Shown: positions 16,651-26,877 of the stretch, one piece after another
Numbering within the stretch: position 1 is the first letter of the stretch
How the letters are laid out: the number at the start of each line of letters is the position of its first letter
Source of the DNA: Geobacter sp. OR-1
GTDB taxonomy: Bacteria; Desulfobacterota; Desulfuromonadia; Geobacterales; DSM-12255
Direction of reading: 5' to 3'
DNA length: 64,000 nucleotides
Assembly (NCBI RefSeq): GCF_000813145.1
Contig: NZ_BAZF01000001.1
Location: 1 to 64,000, forward strand
Notes under the pieces: generated by a model
What the model was told of the DNA's origin: nothing
What the model saw: only the letters and a program-made list of their open reading frames with translations
Databases searched by the model: none
Position numbers and translations under genes: made by a program

Positions 16651-17100
16651 TCACTCGGGAACGGCAATCGCTCCGGAACCGAGCTTTGCGGCAAGCTCCT
16701 GCGCGTCGCGCTGGGACATGTTATGTCCGGCCCTGACGCGGTAGACAATCCCTTTCTCCGGGATATTCACCACTATGAGCATTGCATTCAACCCCTTTGC
16801 CGCCAGCTTTTTCCGGAGCGATTCCGCTTCGGTCTTGTCCTTTACCGATGCAACCTGGACGCTGAACCTCTTGCCGCTCTCCTTGGCCGACTGAGGGGGC
16901 GCAGGTTTCTCCGGTGACGTAGCAGCTGACGGCTTTTCTGCCGGGGCAGCGGAAGCAGCGGGCTTTGCCGGTGCCTGAGCTGCGGGAGAAGCCGGCTTTA
17001 CCGCCGGTGCCGGCGAAGCCTGAGGAGCTGCGGGCGGCTTTACCGCTGCCGGTTGCTGCTGATGCTCGGGTAGATTGGCATTGATCCCGCTGCCGATCAC
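16651..17100 (-). CDS. SPOR-domain protein, C-terminal part (split gene)
   Basis: 149 residues from a GTG overlapping the upstream stop (GTGA). A Pro/Ala-rich linker (about 16-72) leads to a C-terminal SPOR domain (RFSVQVASVKDKTEAESLRK through VYRVRAGHNMS), which binds denuded peptidoglycan glycans at the septum. In related bacteria the sequence before and after the junction (FYETLPKG...GSGIN) is continuous, so this is probably the periplasmic part of one protein with the gene at 17097-17402. The frames differ by one base at a GGGGGG run. See findings. Confidence 0.75.
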   Translation of the reverse strand: MIGSGINANLPEHQQQPAAVKPPAAPQASPAPAVKPASPAAQAPAKPAASAAPAEKPSAATSPEKPAPPQSAKESGKRFSVQVASVKDKTEAESLRKKLAAKGLNAMLIVVNIPEKGIVYRVRAGHNMSQRDAQELAAKLGSGAIAVPE

Positions 17101-17402
17101 CCCTTTCCCCCCTTCGGCAGGGTTTCATAGAAGGTAAGAGGCGTTTGCTGCCCCTTGGGTTGTGCCGGAAGCGGCGGCAGCTGACCTGCAGGCGCCTGCT
17201 GTGACGGTGCAGTGTTGACCGCAGCCTGCTGAACGGCAGCGGTTTTCTTCATCTTGAACCAGCAGGCTGACCAGCCGCCGATAAAGCCTGCGGCAAATAT
17301 TATGATAACTACAACCACGACCGCCAGCAGATACTTTCCTATCGGTTGGCGACGCGGCTTGTTCTTGCTTGCGAAACTCCGTTCACGATAATCAATTGCC
17401 AT
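17097..17402 (-). CDS. SPOR-domain protein, N-terminal membrane part (split gene)
   Basis: 101 residues: a basic cytoplasmic N-terminus (SFASKNKPRRQPIGK), one transmembrane helix (YLLAVVVVVIIIFAAGFIGG, about 24-43) and a Gln/Pro/Ala-rich segment ending LTFYETLPKGGKG. The topology matches the start of FtsN/DedD-like SPOR proteins, lacking the SPOR domain that lies in the next frame. It ends at TGA directly after the potential slippery heptamer A-AAG-GGG. It lies 12 bases after argS. Confidence 0.75.
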   Translation of the reverse strand: MAIDYRERSFASKNKPRRQPIGKYLLAVVVVVIIIFAAGFIGGWSACWFKMKKTAAVQQAAVNTAPSQQAPAGQLPPLPAQPKGQQTPLTFYETLPKGGKG

Positions 17403-17414
17403 CAGTTGCCATCC

Positions 17415-19097
17415 TCACATACGCTCAGGTGCGGAAACTCCCAGCAGCGACAGGGCATTACGGATGGTTCTGGCGATACATTTGAGGAGGAAAAGCCTTG
17501 CTGTGGTCAATTCAACGTCTTCGGTCACTACGCGGTTGCGATTGTAATAGCTGTGAAACTCTCCGGCCAGTTCCTGCAGGTAATAGACGATCCGGTGCGG
17601 TTCGAACGCCGCGGCGCTACCAGCCACCACCTCTGGGAAAGAGAGTAGGGTCCTGATGATCGCCGATTCTTCATCACTGTCCAGGAGTTCCAGCCTGCAC
17701 TTTGCAAAATCCGGAACGACCCCGTTCTTTGTCGCTGTTTCAAAGATGCTGCAGATCCGTGCATGGGCATACTGGACGTAATAGACCGGGTTGTCGAGCG
17801 ACTGCTGCTTGGCCAGATCGATGTCGAACACCAATTGGGAATCGGGCTTGCGCATGACAAAGAAAAACCTGGTGGCGTCCCGGCCCACTTCGTCGATCAG
17901 GTCGCGCAGGGTCACGTAACTGCCGGCCCGCTTGGAGATCTTGACCTCTTCTCCACCTCTCATGACCGTTACCATCTGGTGCAGGACATATTCAGGCCAC
18001 CCTTTGGGTATCCCGGCTTCCAGTGCCTGCAGTCCGGCCCTTACCCTGGTAATAGTGCTGTGATGGTCTGCCCCCTGCTCATTGATCACCCTGCTAAACC
18101 CGCGCTCCCATTTGGCAAGATGATACGCAACATCCGGAACGAAATAGGTATAACTGCCGTCCGACTTGCGCATGACCCGGTCCTTGTCGTCGCCGAAATC
18201 GGTGGTCCGGAGCCAGAGAGCGCCATCCTTGTCGTAGGTATGCCCTTTTTCCATGATCCGCTTGACCGCGGCATCGACACGGCCATCGTTATAGAGGCTC
18301 GATTCGAGGTAATAGACATCGAAGCCGACATCAAAAGCGGTGAGGTCCTGGTCCTGCTCCCGCCGCAGGTATGCAACCGCAAAACGACGGATCGCGTCCA
18401 GGTCGTTCGGGTCACCGACGGCAGTAACATGCTGATCGCCGGCATCCACTGTCTCGCAAGAGAGATACGCATTTGCCACGTCTTTGATATATTCGCCCTG
18501 ATAGCCGTCAGCTGGCCAGCGAGGGTCGCCCGGCTCAATGCCGAGGCAGCGCGCCTGAACGGATAGGGCCAGATTTGCGATCTGCGCGCCGGCATCATTG
18601 TAGTAAAATTCTCGGGTCACATCCCAGCCGCTGGCTTCGAGCAGCCGGCAGATGGTGTCGCCGATCGCAGCGCCGCGGCCATGGCCGATATGCAAAGGAC
18701 CGGTCGGGTTGGCGCTGACGAACTCCACCTGCAGCTTCTGCCCGGCACCGGCAGAGCTTCTGCCAAACCTCTCACCACTGGCTTCTATCTCCAGCAACGC
18801 CTGCTGCCATGCCTGTCTGGCAATGAAAAAGTTGATAAATCCCGGCCCCGCTATATCCACACGGCTGATCAGATCGGTCCTGGCTCGCAACTTTGCGGCC
18901 AGAATTTCCGCAATGGCCCGGGGAGCCTTTCTTTCCGGCTTAGCGAGCAGCATGGCGAGATTGGATGCAAAATCGCCATGTTCGGGCTGAGCCGGCCTTT
19001 CAATGACAAATGCCGGATCTTCAACGGAAGAGATGCTCCCGTCTGCCCTGCAGTCCGCAAGTGCTGCCCGGACAATTTCAACAATACGCTGCTTCAT
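17415..19097 (-). CDS. argS: Arginyl-tRNA synthetase
   Basis: 560 residues, class I. The N-terminal Add1-type domain is followed by the HIGH motif in [10 protein letters not shown] (about 129-138), a Rossmann catalytic domain, the degenerate KMSKS loop VKISKRAG and a C-terminal DALR anticodon-binding domain ([16 protein letters not shown]). Charges tRNA-Arg in the cytoplasm. The start overlaps the stop of a 58-residue gene (ATGA), so the two are translationally coupled. Confidence 0.96.
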   Translation of the reverse strand: MKQRIVEIVRAALADCRADGSISSVEDPAFVIERPAQPEHGDFASNLAMLLAKPERKAPRAIAEILAAKLRARTDLISRVDIAGPGFINFFIARQAWQQALLEIEASGERFGRSSAGAGQKLQVEFVSANPTGPLHIGHGRGAAIGDTICRLLEASGWDVTREFYYNDAGAQIANLALSVQARCLGIEPGDPRWPADGYQGEYIKDVANAYLSCETVDAGDQHVTAVGDPNDLDAIRRFAVAYLRREQDQDLTAFDVGFDVYYLESSLYNDGRVDAAVKRIMEKGHTYDKDGALWLRTTDFGDDKDRVMRKSDGSYTYFVPDVAYHLAKWERGFSRVINEQGADHHSTITRVRAGLQALEAGIPKGWPEYVLHQMVTVMRGGEEVKISKRAGSYVTLRDLIDEVGRDATRFFFVMRKPDSQLVFDIDLAKQQSLDNPVYYVQYAHARICSIFETATKNGVVPDFAKCRLELLDSDEESAIIRTLLSFPEVVAGSAAAFEPHRIVYYLQELAGEFHSYYNRNRVVTEDVELTTARLFLLKCIARTIRNALSLLGVSAPERM

Positions 19098-19270
19098 TCA
19101 CCCTTCCCTTCACTCTTTTCAGATTTGTCGTCAGTCTCCGTCTCCTTGATGGAAACGTCCCGTGAAAAATCCGGGCAGCGGGCGCCGCCATCCGGAACGG
19201 AAAACTTCTTGGCACAGGTTGCCCGCCAGGCACATACGACACAATGCTGTCTCTTGCCATCCGTAGTCAT
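19094..19270 (-). CDS. Small Cys-rich cytosolic protein
   Basis: 58 residues with AAAGGAAAG upstream of the ATG and a stop overlapping the argS start (ATGA). It contains [15 protein letters not shown] and a later RCPDFSRDV, giving four Cys in a C-x2-C-x5-C-x(n)-C array that could bind zinc or an FeS cluster, followed by an acidic and lysine-rich tail. I do not recognise a named family. Placement directly before argS, with coupled translation, argues that it is real. Confidence 0.7.
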   Translation of the reverse strand: MTTDGKRQHCVVCAWRATCAKKFSVPDGGARCPDFSRDVSIKETETDDKSEKSEGKGE

Positions 19271-19287
19271 GGTATTCTTTCCTTTGT

Positions 19288-19581
19288 TCAGCGTTTCCGT
19301 GCCGAAGTCACGGCAGAAAACTGATAGACCGTCTCGTTGGGCCTCACCAGCCCGAAATCCTTGCGCGCTATGCTTTCCAGGTACCGGCGATCGCTCTTCA
19401 GCGCTTCGATCTCCCGCTTCAGGTTCTCGTTTTCAACCTTCAATGCCTCGCTGCGCCGGGACATCTCCTGCTTTTCCCGGTTCAGTTCATAAATCCGCAA
19501 CAAACCACGTTCCCCGAAGACGGTGAAAAATAGCAGAAACAGAATGACCGCGGCCGGTATCAGATATAGCCGACTGCGCAT
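19288..19581 (-). CDS. Septum formation initiator, FtsB/DivIC-like
   Basis: 97 residues. One transmembrane helix near the N-terminus (LYLIPAAVILFLLFFTVFG, about 5-23) is followed by a coiled coil (LNREKQEMSRRSEALKVEN) and the family's C-terminal ARKDFGLVRPNETVYQF. FtsB bridges FtsL and FtsQ in the divisome. It starts 8 bases after the UDP-xylose synthase gene. Confidence 0.85.
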   Translation of the reverse strand: MRSRLYLIPAAVILFLLFFTVFGERGLLRIYELNREKQEMSRRSEALKVENENLKREIEALKSDRRYLESIARKDFGLVRPNETVYQFSAVTSARKR

Positions 19582-19589
19582 AAGGACCT

Positions 19590-20534
19590 CTATTTACAGC
19601 AATTGCCGTTAATTATTGAGGCAAAGTAATCGATGGTCTGCTTGAGCCCGTCTTCCACAGCAACCCGCGGCTCCCAGTCCAGTTTCGTCTTGGCAAGGTC
19701 GATGTTCGGCTGGCGCTGCTTGGGATCGTCTGCAGGGAGAGGCTTGAAAACAATCTTGGACTTGGAGCCGGTAAGGGCGATGATCCGCTCCGCAAACTCC
19801 AGGATGGTGGTTTCAGCAGGGTTGCCGAGGTTTACCGGCCCAATGAATCCGGGGCAATTCATCATCCGGATCATGCCGTCCACCAGGTCCGAGACATAAC
19901 AGAACGAACGGGTCTGCTTTCCCTTGCCATAGACGGTGATATCCTCCCCTTTCAGGGCCTGGAGAACGAAGTTGGACACAACCCGGCCGTCGTTTTCCGC
20001 CATTCGGGGGCCGTAGGTGTTGAAGATCCTGATTATCCGCACATCCACGCCATTCTGACGGTGGTAGTCCATCATCAGGGTTTCGGCGACCCGTTTCCCT
20101 TCGTCGTAACAGCTCCGGACCCCGATCGGATTGACGTTCCCCCAGTAATCCTCGGTCTGCGGGTGGATCTTCGGGTCGCCGTAAATCTCGGAGGTCGATG
20201 CCTGAAGGATTCTCGCCCGGACGCGTTTGGCAAGCCCCAGCATGTTGATTGACCCCATGACGCTGGTCTTGACGGTCTTGACCGGATTGTACTGGTAGTG
20301 AATCGGCGACGCCGGACAGGCAAGGTTGTAGATCTGATCGACCTCAAGCAGGATCGGCTCCACGATATCGTGGCGGATCAGTTCGAACCTGTGATTATCC
20401 AGCAATGGTTCGATGTTTCTCTTGTTGCCGGTAAAGAAATTGTCGAGGCAGATGACGTCGTGTCCCTCGCCCACAAGCCGCTCGCACAGGTGCGAACCGA
20501 TAAAGCCGGCGCCTCCGGTTACCAGAATTCGCAT
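19590..20534 (-). CDS. uxs: UDP-glucuronate decarboxylase (UDP-xylose synthase)
   Basis: 314 residues, extended short-chain dehydrogenase. NAD-binding [11 protein letters not shown] (about 6-16), the [10 protein letters not shown] strand and catalytic SCYDEGKR (Tyr and Lys) fit UXS enzymes, which make UDP-xylose from UDP-glucuronate. The upstream gene makes UDP-glucuronate, so the pair forms a two-step sugar-nucleotide route probably used for LPS or exopolysaccharide. The two genes are 3 bases apart. Confidence 0.92.
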   Translation of the reverse strand: MRILVTGGAGFIGSHLCERLVGEGHDVICLDNFFTGNKRNIEPLLDNHRFELIRHDIVEPILLEVDQIYNLACPASPIHYQYNPVKTVKTSVMGSINMLGLAKRVRARILQASTSEIYGDPKIHPQTEDYWGNVNPIGVRSCYDEGKRVAETLMMDYHRQNGVDVRIIRIFNTYGPRMAENDGRVVSNFVLQALKGEDITVYGKGKQTRSFCYVSDLVDGMIRMMNCPGFIGPVNLGNPAETTILEFAERIIALTGSKSKIVFKPLPADDPKQRQPNIDLAKTKLDWEPRVAVEDGLKQTIDYFASIINGNCCK

Positions 20535-20537
20535 CTG

Positions 20538-21896
20538 CTATTTACCCCCTGAAGAAATGCCAGACCCGTTGCGCCCGAGCGGCATGTACCGGAAACCTGC
20601 CACTCGCATCCGGTCCGGCTTGTAAAGATTGCGGCCATCAATGATCAGCGGGTCTTTCAGCTCGGACATGATCCGCTCGAAATCAGGGTTGCGGTACTCG
20701 TTCCAGTCGGTAATTATCACCAGGGCATCGGCCCCGGTAAGGATCTCGTACTGGTTGTGGCTGTATGTTATGCGATCCCCCAGCACCTTCCGCGCCTCTT
20801 TCATCGCCTCGGGATCGTGGGCGCGGACCTGGGCGCCGTTGGCCAGCAGCTCCTCGATGATGGTCAGAGACGGGGCCTCCCGCATGTCGTCGGTCCTGGG
20901 CTTGAACGATAAGCCCCAGCAGGCGATGGTCCTGCCGGCAAGAGGCTTGACCGCGGCCGGGTCGCCGAGCAGATGCAGCACCTTTCTGGCCAGCACCTGC
21001 TTCTGCAGCTCGTTGACCTCTTCAACCGACTTCAGGAGCAGCATCTCATAGCCGCATTCATCGGCGGTCCTGATCAGGGCCTTGACATCTTTCGGGAAGC
21101 ACGACCCGCCGTATCCGGGGCCCGGGAAAAGGAAATCGAAGCCGATGCGGGAATCCGAGCCGATACCTTCGCGAACCGCGGCCACATCGGCGTTCATAAG
21201 TTCGCAGAGACCGGCGATCTGGTTCATGAACGATATCCGGGTCGCCAGCATGGCGTTGGCCGCATACTTGGTCATCTCGGCGCTGCGGATATCCATGACG
21301 ATCATCCTGTTATGCTTGCGCATGAACGGTTCGTACAGCTCCTTCATGATCTCGGCGGTCCTGACATTGTCCGTGCCGATGACCACCCGGTCAGGTTTCA
21401 TGAAGTCGTCGATCGCAGCCCCTTCCTTGAGGAACTCGGGGTTCGAGACGACATCGAATTCATAGGCAACCTTTCTCTGATCCAGCTCCTCCTGAACAGC
21501 TGCCCTGACCTTATCGGCAGTACCGACCGGGACAGTCGATTTATCGACAATGATCTTATAACCCTGCATATGTTGACCGATGCTTCTGCCGACAGCCAGG
21601 ACATATTGCAGGTCTGCCGAACCGTCCTCCCCCGGAGGGGTTCCGACCGCGATGAAATTGATCAGCGATCCCTTGACCGCCGCTTCCACGTCGGTAGTGA
21701 ACGACAGACGCCCCTCTGCCTGGTTGCGGAGCACCAGCTCCTTCAATCCGGGCTCGTAGATCGGGATAATTCCCTGCTTGAGCCCTTCGATCTTCGCCTG
21801 GTCAACATCAACAGTAATGACGCTGTTACCGCTCTCGGCAAAACATGCCGCCGCCACCAGTCCAACATATCCGGCACCAAAAACGCAAATTTTCAT
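20538..21896 (-). CDS. ugd: UDP-glucose 6-dehydrogenase
   Basis: 452 residues. N-terminal Rossmann fold ([12 protein letters not shown]), central helical domain, catalytic Cys in [11 protein letters not shown] (about 264-274) and a C-terminal UDP-binding domain ([17 protein letters not shown]). It oxidises UDP-glucose to UDP-glucuronate with NAD+. It lies directly upstream of UDP-xylose synthase, supplying its substrate. Confidence 0.95.
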   Translation of the reverse strand: MKICVFGAGYVGLVAAACFAESGNSVITVDVDQAKIEGLKQGIIPIYEPGLKELVLRNQAEGRLSFTTDVEAAVKGSLINFIAVGTPPGEDGSADLQYVLAVGRSIGQHMQGYKIIVDKSTVPVGTADKVRAAVQEELDQRKVAYEFDVVSNPEFLKEGAAIDDFMKPDRVVIGTDNVRTAEIMKELYEPFMRKHNRMIVMDIRSAEMTKYAANAMLATRISFMNQIAGLCELMNADVAAVREGIGSDSRIGFDFLFPGPGYGGSCFPKDVKALIRTADECGYEMLLLKSVEEVNELQKQVLARKVLHLLGDPAAVKPLAGRTIACWGLSFKPRTDDMREAPSLTIIEELLANGAQVRAHDPEAMKEARKVLGDRITYSHNQYEILTGADALVIITDWNEYRNPDFERIMSELKDPLIIDGRNLYKPDRMRVAGFRYMPLGRNGSGISSGGK

Positions 21897-21963
21897 TGCA
21901 CCCTCCCGGGAGTCAAATCAAACGGATTTTATAACACAACCGACCAAAACAGAGCCACATTTT

Positions 21964-22782
21964 TCAACCGGTCCTGCCCATATATATACTTTCGGCAAGC
22001 AAGGCAAACTCTTTAAGAGTCAGGGTTTCACCCCGCCGTGACGGTTCAATTCCGCATCCGGTCAATATGTCTCGCAACCGGTCGTCCGAAGGGGCAAACC
22101 CGCCACCTTTCAAACAGTTCCAGAGGGTCTTGCGGCGTTGGGCAAAGGCAGACTTGACCAGCTGGCGGAACAGCTGTTCGTCGCTGACCGGGAAGCGCGG
22201 TTCCGGCAGCGGCTCAAATGAAAGGACAATGGAGTCAACCTTAGGCACCGGATAGAAGGCGCCTGGTTTCACGATAAATTCTTTCCGGATATCGAAATAG
22301 ATCTGAAACAGGACCGAGAGGATGCCGTAATCCTTGGTGCCTGGGCCGGCCACCAGCCTCTCACCGACCTCCCGCTGCAGCATCAGCACCAGCCTGCGGA
22401 ACAGTTTCCGGTGGTCCAGGAACTTGAACATTACCTGGGAAGATATGTTGTATGGGAGGTTCGCCGCCACCTTCCATCGGTCGCCGTCGCGCCCCTGCAG
22501 CAGTTCGTCCAGGTCCAGCCGGAGGATATCCGCCTGCACCACCTCGACCTTCTCCGTTCCGGAAAACTCTTCCGAGAGCAGAGCGACCAGCTGGCGATCC
22601 AGTTCGATCGCCAGGACCGCGGCTGCGGATTCGGCCAGAATCCGGGTCAACGCCCCACGACCGGGGCCGACCTCCAGGATCCGGTCGCCGGGGGCAATCG
22701 CCACCGCCGCGACTATCCGGTCAAGAATGCCCCTGTCAGTCAGAAAATTCTGGCCAAGCGCCTTTTTGGGGCGGGGGAGCAT
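21964..22782 (-). CDS. rsmA: 16S rRNA adenine dimethyltransferase A
   Basis: 272 residues, KsgA/Dim1 family. Starts PRPKKALGQNFLTD, has the SAM-binding EVGPGRGALT motif (about 38-47) and the catalytic NLPYNISSQV motif IV. It dimethylates two adenines of helix 45 in 16S rRNA. Its ATG lies at the last base of the TsaD stop region, indicating coupling. Confidence 0.95.
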   Translation of the reverse strand: MLPRPKKALGQNFLTDRGILDRIVAAVAIAPGDRILEVGPGRGALTRILAESAAAVLAIELDRQLVALLSEEFSGTEKVEVVQADILRLDLDELLQGRDGDRWKVAANLPYNISSQVMFKFLDHRKLFRRLVLMLQREVGERLVAGPGTKDYGILSVLFQIYFDIRKEFIVKPGAFYPVPKVDSIVLSFEPLPEPRFPVSDEQLFRQLVKSAFAQRRKTLWNCLKGGGFAPSDDRLRDILTGCGIEPSRRGETLTLKEFALLAESIYMGRTG

Positions 22783-23813
22783 CAGGCACGCTCCGCAAAT
22801 CTGGCCTTGATCCGGTCAAGCGGCCACGACGGCAATGCGTCGAAACCATTGATGGTCGCAACCCGCTCCGAAAGGTAATACTCTCCCGGCACGGCTACCA
22901 TGGCGGCATTGTCGGCGCAAAGCGCCGGAGCCGGGATATACAGTTCCACGCCTCTGCTTGCTGCAAGAACGGAGATTTCGCGCCGCAGGCCGCTGTTGCA
23001 CGCGACCCCTCCGGCAACCACCAGCCTGCGTATACCGGTCCGTTCCAGGGCCATCGCGGTTTTAAAAGCCAGCACCTCGCAGACTGCGGACTGGAAAGAG
23101 GCGCAGAGATCCTGCAGCGGCTGTCCGGATTTCCCATCCGGATTTTTCTGCACCCAGTTCAGGACCGCGGTTTTCAACCCGCTGAAACTGAAATTGCAGC
23201 TCCCGTCATGCAGCAGCGGCCGAGGCAGCTTGACCCCCTTCGGATCGCCGCTGGCGGCAAGCCTGTCGATCAGCGCCCCACCCGGATAGGTCAGGCCGAC
23301 AATCTTGGCCACCTTGTCGAACGCCTCGCCGGCGGCATCGTCAATGGTCTGGCCGAGTATCGAATACCGCCCCACCCCCTCCACCCGGTAGAGATGGGTA
23401 TGCCCTCCGGAGACGACCAGAGCCAGGTACGGGAATTCGATCTCCTGCTCCAGGAACGCGGCCAGGAGATGCGCCTCGATATGATTGACCCCGGTCACCG
23501 GGATCGACATTGCAGCCCCAATCCCTCTTGCCGCCGCAATCCCCACCAGGAGCGCACCTACAAGCCCCGGGCCCTGGGTAACGGCAACACCGTTGATTTC
23601 ACTTAAAGACACCCCGGAAGCGCTCAAAGCCTCCTCAACCACAGGCACAATACTCTCCAGGTGCCTGCGGGAGGCGATCTCCGGCACCACGCCGCCATAC
23701 TCCGCATGGATCGCCACCTGGGAAGCCACGATGCTGGAAAGGACAGTACGACCGTCCCGCACCACCGCAGCAGCTGTTTCGTCACAAGATGTCTCTATCG
23801 CCAGAACAAGCAT
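22782..23813 (-). CDS. tsaD: tRNA N6-adenosine threonylcarbamoyltransferase
   Basis: 343 residues, ASKHA fold. Opens MLVLAIETSCDETAAAV. The metal-binding HxxxH is in NHIEAHLLAA (about 110-119), and SGGHTHLY and NFSFSGLKTA are present. With TsaB, TsaC and TsaE it forms t6A37 in ANN-decoding tRNAs. It overlaps rsmA by one base. Confidence 0.95.
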   Translation of the reverse strand: MLVLAIETSCDETAAAVVRDGRTVLSSIVASQVAIHAEYGGVVPEIASRRHLESIVPVVEEALSASGVSLSEINGVAVTQGPGLVGALLVGIAAARGIGAAMSIPVTGVNHIEAHLLAAFLEQEIEFPYLALVVSGGHTHLYRVEGVGRYSILGQTIDDAAGEAFDKVAKIVGLTYPGGALIDRLAASGDPKGVKLPRPLLHDGSCNFSFSGLKTAVLNWVQKNPDGKSGQPLQDLCASFQSAVCEVLAFKTAMALERTGIRRLVVAGGVACNSGLRREISVLAASRGVELYIPAPALCADNAAMVAVPGEYYLSERVATINGFDALPSWPLDRIKARFAERA

Positions 23814-23889
23814 ACAATTTGTAACCTTCAGAAAAAGATCGGGGCGTTCGACACGCCCCTATACAGAGTCCATTTATGATTTATCCTGA

Positions 23890-24010
23890 AGGAACGCGAT
23901 TTTTGTTCGAGATCAAGGCTGTCGAGCGACCCTGCGGAGACGTAGCAGCGCTACGTCGCACAAAGGGGCGTTAAGACTTACGCCGATATCGGACAAAAGG
24001 CGCGTTCCTA
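23890..24010. repeat. Interspersed palindromic repeat, family 1 copy 2
   Basis: Opposite orientation to copy 1 at 972-1093. The termini GGAACGCG / CGCGTTCC are inverted repeats, and the core is GACGTAGCAGCGCTACGTC. One end coincides with the phoH stop codon. The rest of the 194-base tsaD-phoH gap shows nothing else. Confidence 0.8.
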
Positions 24011-25324
24011 AAGAAGGTTGGCGGCAAGTTCGGCCAGCGCCGACCTCTCCCCCTTCGTCATAGTAATATGACCGGAAATATCCTCCTGCTTGAACCGCTC
24101 CACCACGTAGGTAAGTCCGTTGCTCGAGGCATCCACGTACGGGTTGTCGATCTGGTAAGGATCGCCGGTCAGAACGATCTTGGTCCCTTCCCCGGCCCTG
24201 GTGATGATGGTCTTGATCTCGTGCGGGGTCAGGTTCTGGGCCTCGTCCACGATCATGTACTGGTTCGGTATCGACCGGCCCCGGATATAGGTCAGAGGCT
24301 CGATATCCAGGATCCCCATTGCCATCAGCTCCTTGTAACCCTTGCTGTGGCGCTTTTCCGCCTCATGGCCGGAAAGCAGGAGTTCGACGTTGTCAAAGAT
24401 CGGCTGCATCCAGGGGGTCAGTTTCTCTTCGATGTCGCCGGGGAGAAAACCGAGGTCCTTCCCCATCGGGAATACCGGCCTGGACACCAGCAGGCGGTTG
24501 TAGACATTCTCCTCGGCAACCTTGTGCAGCCCTGCGGCGATGGCAAGAAGCGTTTTCCCGGTGCCGGCCTTTCCAACCAGGGTGACCAGCTTGATGTTGT
24601 CGTCCAGGAGCGCATCGAGGGCAAAGGACTGTTCGCGATTCCGGGGATGAATGCTCCAGACCCCTTCCTTCCCGGTCTTTTTCAACGGCACCAGACGGTT
24701 CTGGGGATGATCGTAACGGCAGATCGCACTATGCGAAGGGTTAATCTGGTCCTTGAGGGTGATAAACTCGTTGGGATAAAAATCACCCGCCACCTCGGTA
24801 AAACCCTGGCCATGCACCCGATCGATCACAACCGGCTCCACCTCCATTTCGGCATATCCGGGGTACAGTTCCTGGATATCAACCTTGTCCGATTCATAAT
24901 CCTCGGCAACCAGGCCCAGGGCATCGGCCTTTATCCTCAGGTTGGTATCCTTTGTCACCAGTATTACCGGGTTCTTGGGGTCCCGGTCCAGAAGATCGAC
25001 CGCCACAGCCAGGATCCGGTTGTCGCCCCGGTCAACGCGTAGTTCCGGCGGCAGGCGCTTCAGGACCTTTTCCTCGTAAATTTCCACCCGGACAGTACCG
25101 CCGGTTTCCAGCCTGATCCCCTTGGTGAGCGATCCGTCCTTGCGTAACTGGTCAACCAAGCGCGAGATGTGCCTGGCGTTCCGGCCGGTCTCGTTCATAT
25201 CCTTCTTGAACCTGTCGATCTCCTCGATTACAGTGATCGGGATAATGATGTTATTGTCCTCGAATTTATAGAGCGCATGCGGATCGTAAAGAAGGACGTT
25301 GGTATCCAGAATAAAAGTCTTCAT
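24008..25324 (-). CDS. PIN domain-PhoH ATPase
   Basis: 438 residues, a fusion also called PhoH2. N-terminal PIN nuclease domain (FILDTNVLLYDP with the first Asp, then VIEEIDRFKKD and acidic residues around 80-130), then a PhoH P-loop ATPase with Walker A GKAGTGKT (about 251-258) and Walker B YMIVDEAQNLT. Members unwind and cleave RNA in an ATP-dependent manner. Monocistronic by appearance. The stop codon abuts the interspersed repeat. Confidence 0.93.
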   Translation of the reverse strand: MKTFILDTNVLLYDPHALYKFEDNNIIIPITVIEEIDRFKKDMNETGRNARHISRLVDQLRKDGSLTKGIRLETGGTVRVEIYEEKVLKRLPPELRVDRGDNRILAVAVDLLDRDPKNPVILVTKDTNLRIKADALGLVAEDYESDKVDIQELYPGYAEMEVEPVVIDRVHGQGFTEVAGDFYPNEFITLKDQINPSHSAICRYDHPQNRLVPLKKTGKEGVWSIHPRNREQSFALDALLDDNIKLVTLVGKAGTGKTLLAIAAGLHKVAEENVYNRLLVSRPVFPMGKDLGFLPGDIEEKLTPWMQPIFDNVELLLSGHEAEKRHSKGYKELMAMGILDIEPLTYIRGRSIPNQYMIVDEAQNLTPHEIKTIITRAGEGTKIVLTGDPYQIDNPYVDASSNGLTYVVERFKQEDISGHITMTKGERSALAELAANLL

Positions 25325-25386
25325 TGAAACCTTTCCGTAAGCCGTTGAGACACGGCTACTGAATGACCGGCCGGGACCGGTATTGA

Positions 25387-25659
25387 TTATTTCTCCGTGT
25401 ATTGGGCCTTCAGTTCCTTGCCGGAGGAGATGAGTTTAATGAAATAGGTCTTGTTCTTTTTATCAACCCCTTCCATTACCGCTTCGCCATCCCTGTTAAT
25501 CTGCGCCAGGACCGCATCGGGAGACTCCTTGATGGTAAAGTAGCTGAAGATGTTGGTCTTGAAGATATCCTGCCTTGTAAACGCCCTTTGCGGCGGCAAT
25601 GAGCAGCCCGCAATGGCGACAAGCAGGGCAATACCTGAAAATATCCTTATCCGGCTCAT
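25387..25659 (-). CDS. Small lipoprotein, hypothetical
   Basis: 90 residues. Hydrophobic leader with lipobox VAIAGC (Cys19), then a charged domain with YFIKLISSGKELKAQY at the C-terminus. Its ATG overlaps the stop of the aminotransferase gene by 4 bases, so it is cotranscribed. No family recognised. Confidence 0.65.
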   Translation of the reverse strand: MSRIRIFSGIALLVAIAGCSLPPQRAFTRQDIFKTNIFSYFTIKESPDAVLAQINRDGEAVMEGVDKKNKTYFIKLISSGKELKAQYTEK

Positions 25660-26804
25660 CTCTTCCTCCTTGCAATCCGTTCTATTGCCTCGACAAAAGC
25701 GGCAATTTCTGACTCGGTGTTAAACCACCCGGGGCTGACCCTGATGGTGCCCGCCGGGTAGGTGCCTATCGACTTATGGGCGTTGGGAGCACAGTGAAGA
25801 CCGGTCCTGACCGCGATTTCATGGTCATTGTCGAGCAGAAACCCGACCTTGCTGGGGTCCATTCCGTCCATTGTGAAAGAAACCACGCTGCCGCGCGGCC
25901 GGCCGGCATCCGGGCCATAAACCTTCAATCCGGCAATCGGCAGCAAACCGGCAATCAACTGTCCGACCAGTGCCGCTTCATGCCTGGCGATCGTATCAAC
26001 ACCTATGGAACCGACAAATTCGACGCCGGCCAGCAACCCGGCAATTGCCGGCGTGTTCTGCGTGCCGCTTTCGAACCGTTCGGGAAGGGTCTCCGGCTGG
26101 TAAAGGCTGGCCGAGGAGGTGCCGGTCCCGCCGACCAGCAGAGGCTTCAGCTCGATACCTTCGGCAATGTACAGAAACCCGGTGCCCGGAGGCCCCATCA
26201 ACCCTTTATGGCCCGGGGCTGCGAGCATATCGATATGCATGGAACTAACATCTATCGGTATGCTGCCGGCACTTTGCGCAGCATCGACCAGCAGGGGGAT
26301 CCCCGCTTTTTGCGCTGCCGCGCCGATCGCCGCCACATCCTGGATGGTGCCGGTAACATTGGAACAGTGGGTAACGGCAATCAGCCCGGTGTTGGGACGG
26401 ATAGCCGCAAAGATATCACGGGGAGGGACAAAACCGTCCGGCCCGGCCTGGACCCAGGTCACCTCAACTCCCTGCAGGCTGGCAAGATGCAGAGGCCTGG
26501 CCATGGAATTATGCTCCATGGCGGTGGTTATTACATGGTCCCCGGGCTTCAGCAACCCCAGCAAGGCGAGGTTTAGAGACTCCGTAGCGCTGTGGGTGAA
26601 AACCAGGCGGCTCGAATCCGATATCCCGAATAGATGGGCCAATGCCTCCCTTGCTTCGAGAACGATCCTGGCTGCGGAAATCCCGCCGCGATGCCCGCCC
26701 CTTCCCGGACTCCCCGCCCCTTCCCGAAGGGCCTCGTCAACTGCCTTGTAGACTCCCTCGGGTTTTGGAAAGGAAGTTGCTGCATTGTCCAGATAAATCG
26801 CCAT
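25656..26804 (-). CDS. Cysteine desulfurase-like class V aminotransferase
   Basis: 382 residues from the ATG at 26804, which gives the conserved start MAIYLDNAATSFPKP; a start at 26846 would add 14 unrelated residues. PLP Lys in APGHKGLMGP, substrate Cys position in RTGLHCAPNAH (about 341). The short loop around that Cys and overall length fit the TIGR01977-like cysteine desulfurase group rather than IscS. It would release sulfur from cysteine for thiolation or selenium pathways; the partner is not visible. There is no strong binding site. Confidence 0.85.
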   Translation of the reverse strand: MAIYLDNAATSFPKPEGVYKAVDEALREGAGSPGRGGHRGGISAARIVLEAREALAHLFGISDSSRLVFTHSATESLNLALLGLLKPGDHVITTAMEHNSMARPLHLASLQGVEVTWVQAGPDGFVPPRDIFAAIRPNTGLIAVTHCSNVTGTIQDVAAIGAAAQKAGIPLLVDAAQSAGSIPIDVSSMHIDMLAAPGHKGLMGPPGTGFLYIAEGIELKPLLVGGTGTSSASLYQPETLPERFESGTQNTPAIAGLLAGVEFVGSIGVDTIARHEAALVGQLIAGLLPIAGLKVYGPDAGRPRGSVVSFTMDGMDPSKVGFLLDNDHEIAVRTGLHCAPNAHKSIGTYPAGTIRVSPGWFNTESEIAAFVEAIERIARRKR

Positions 26805-26877
26805 TATGGAAACAGTAGCATGCGGCCCCATGCTTGGCAACCGCATTTCCCCAAGAAAAGTATATGTTACCCGAAGT

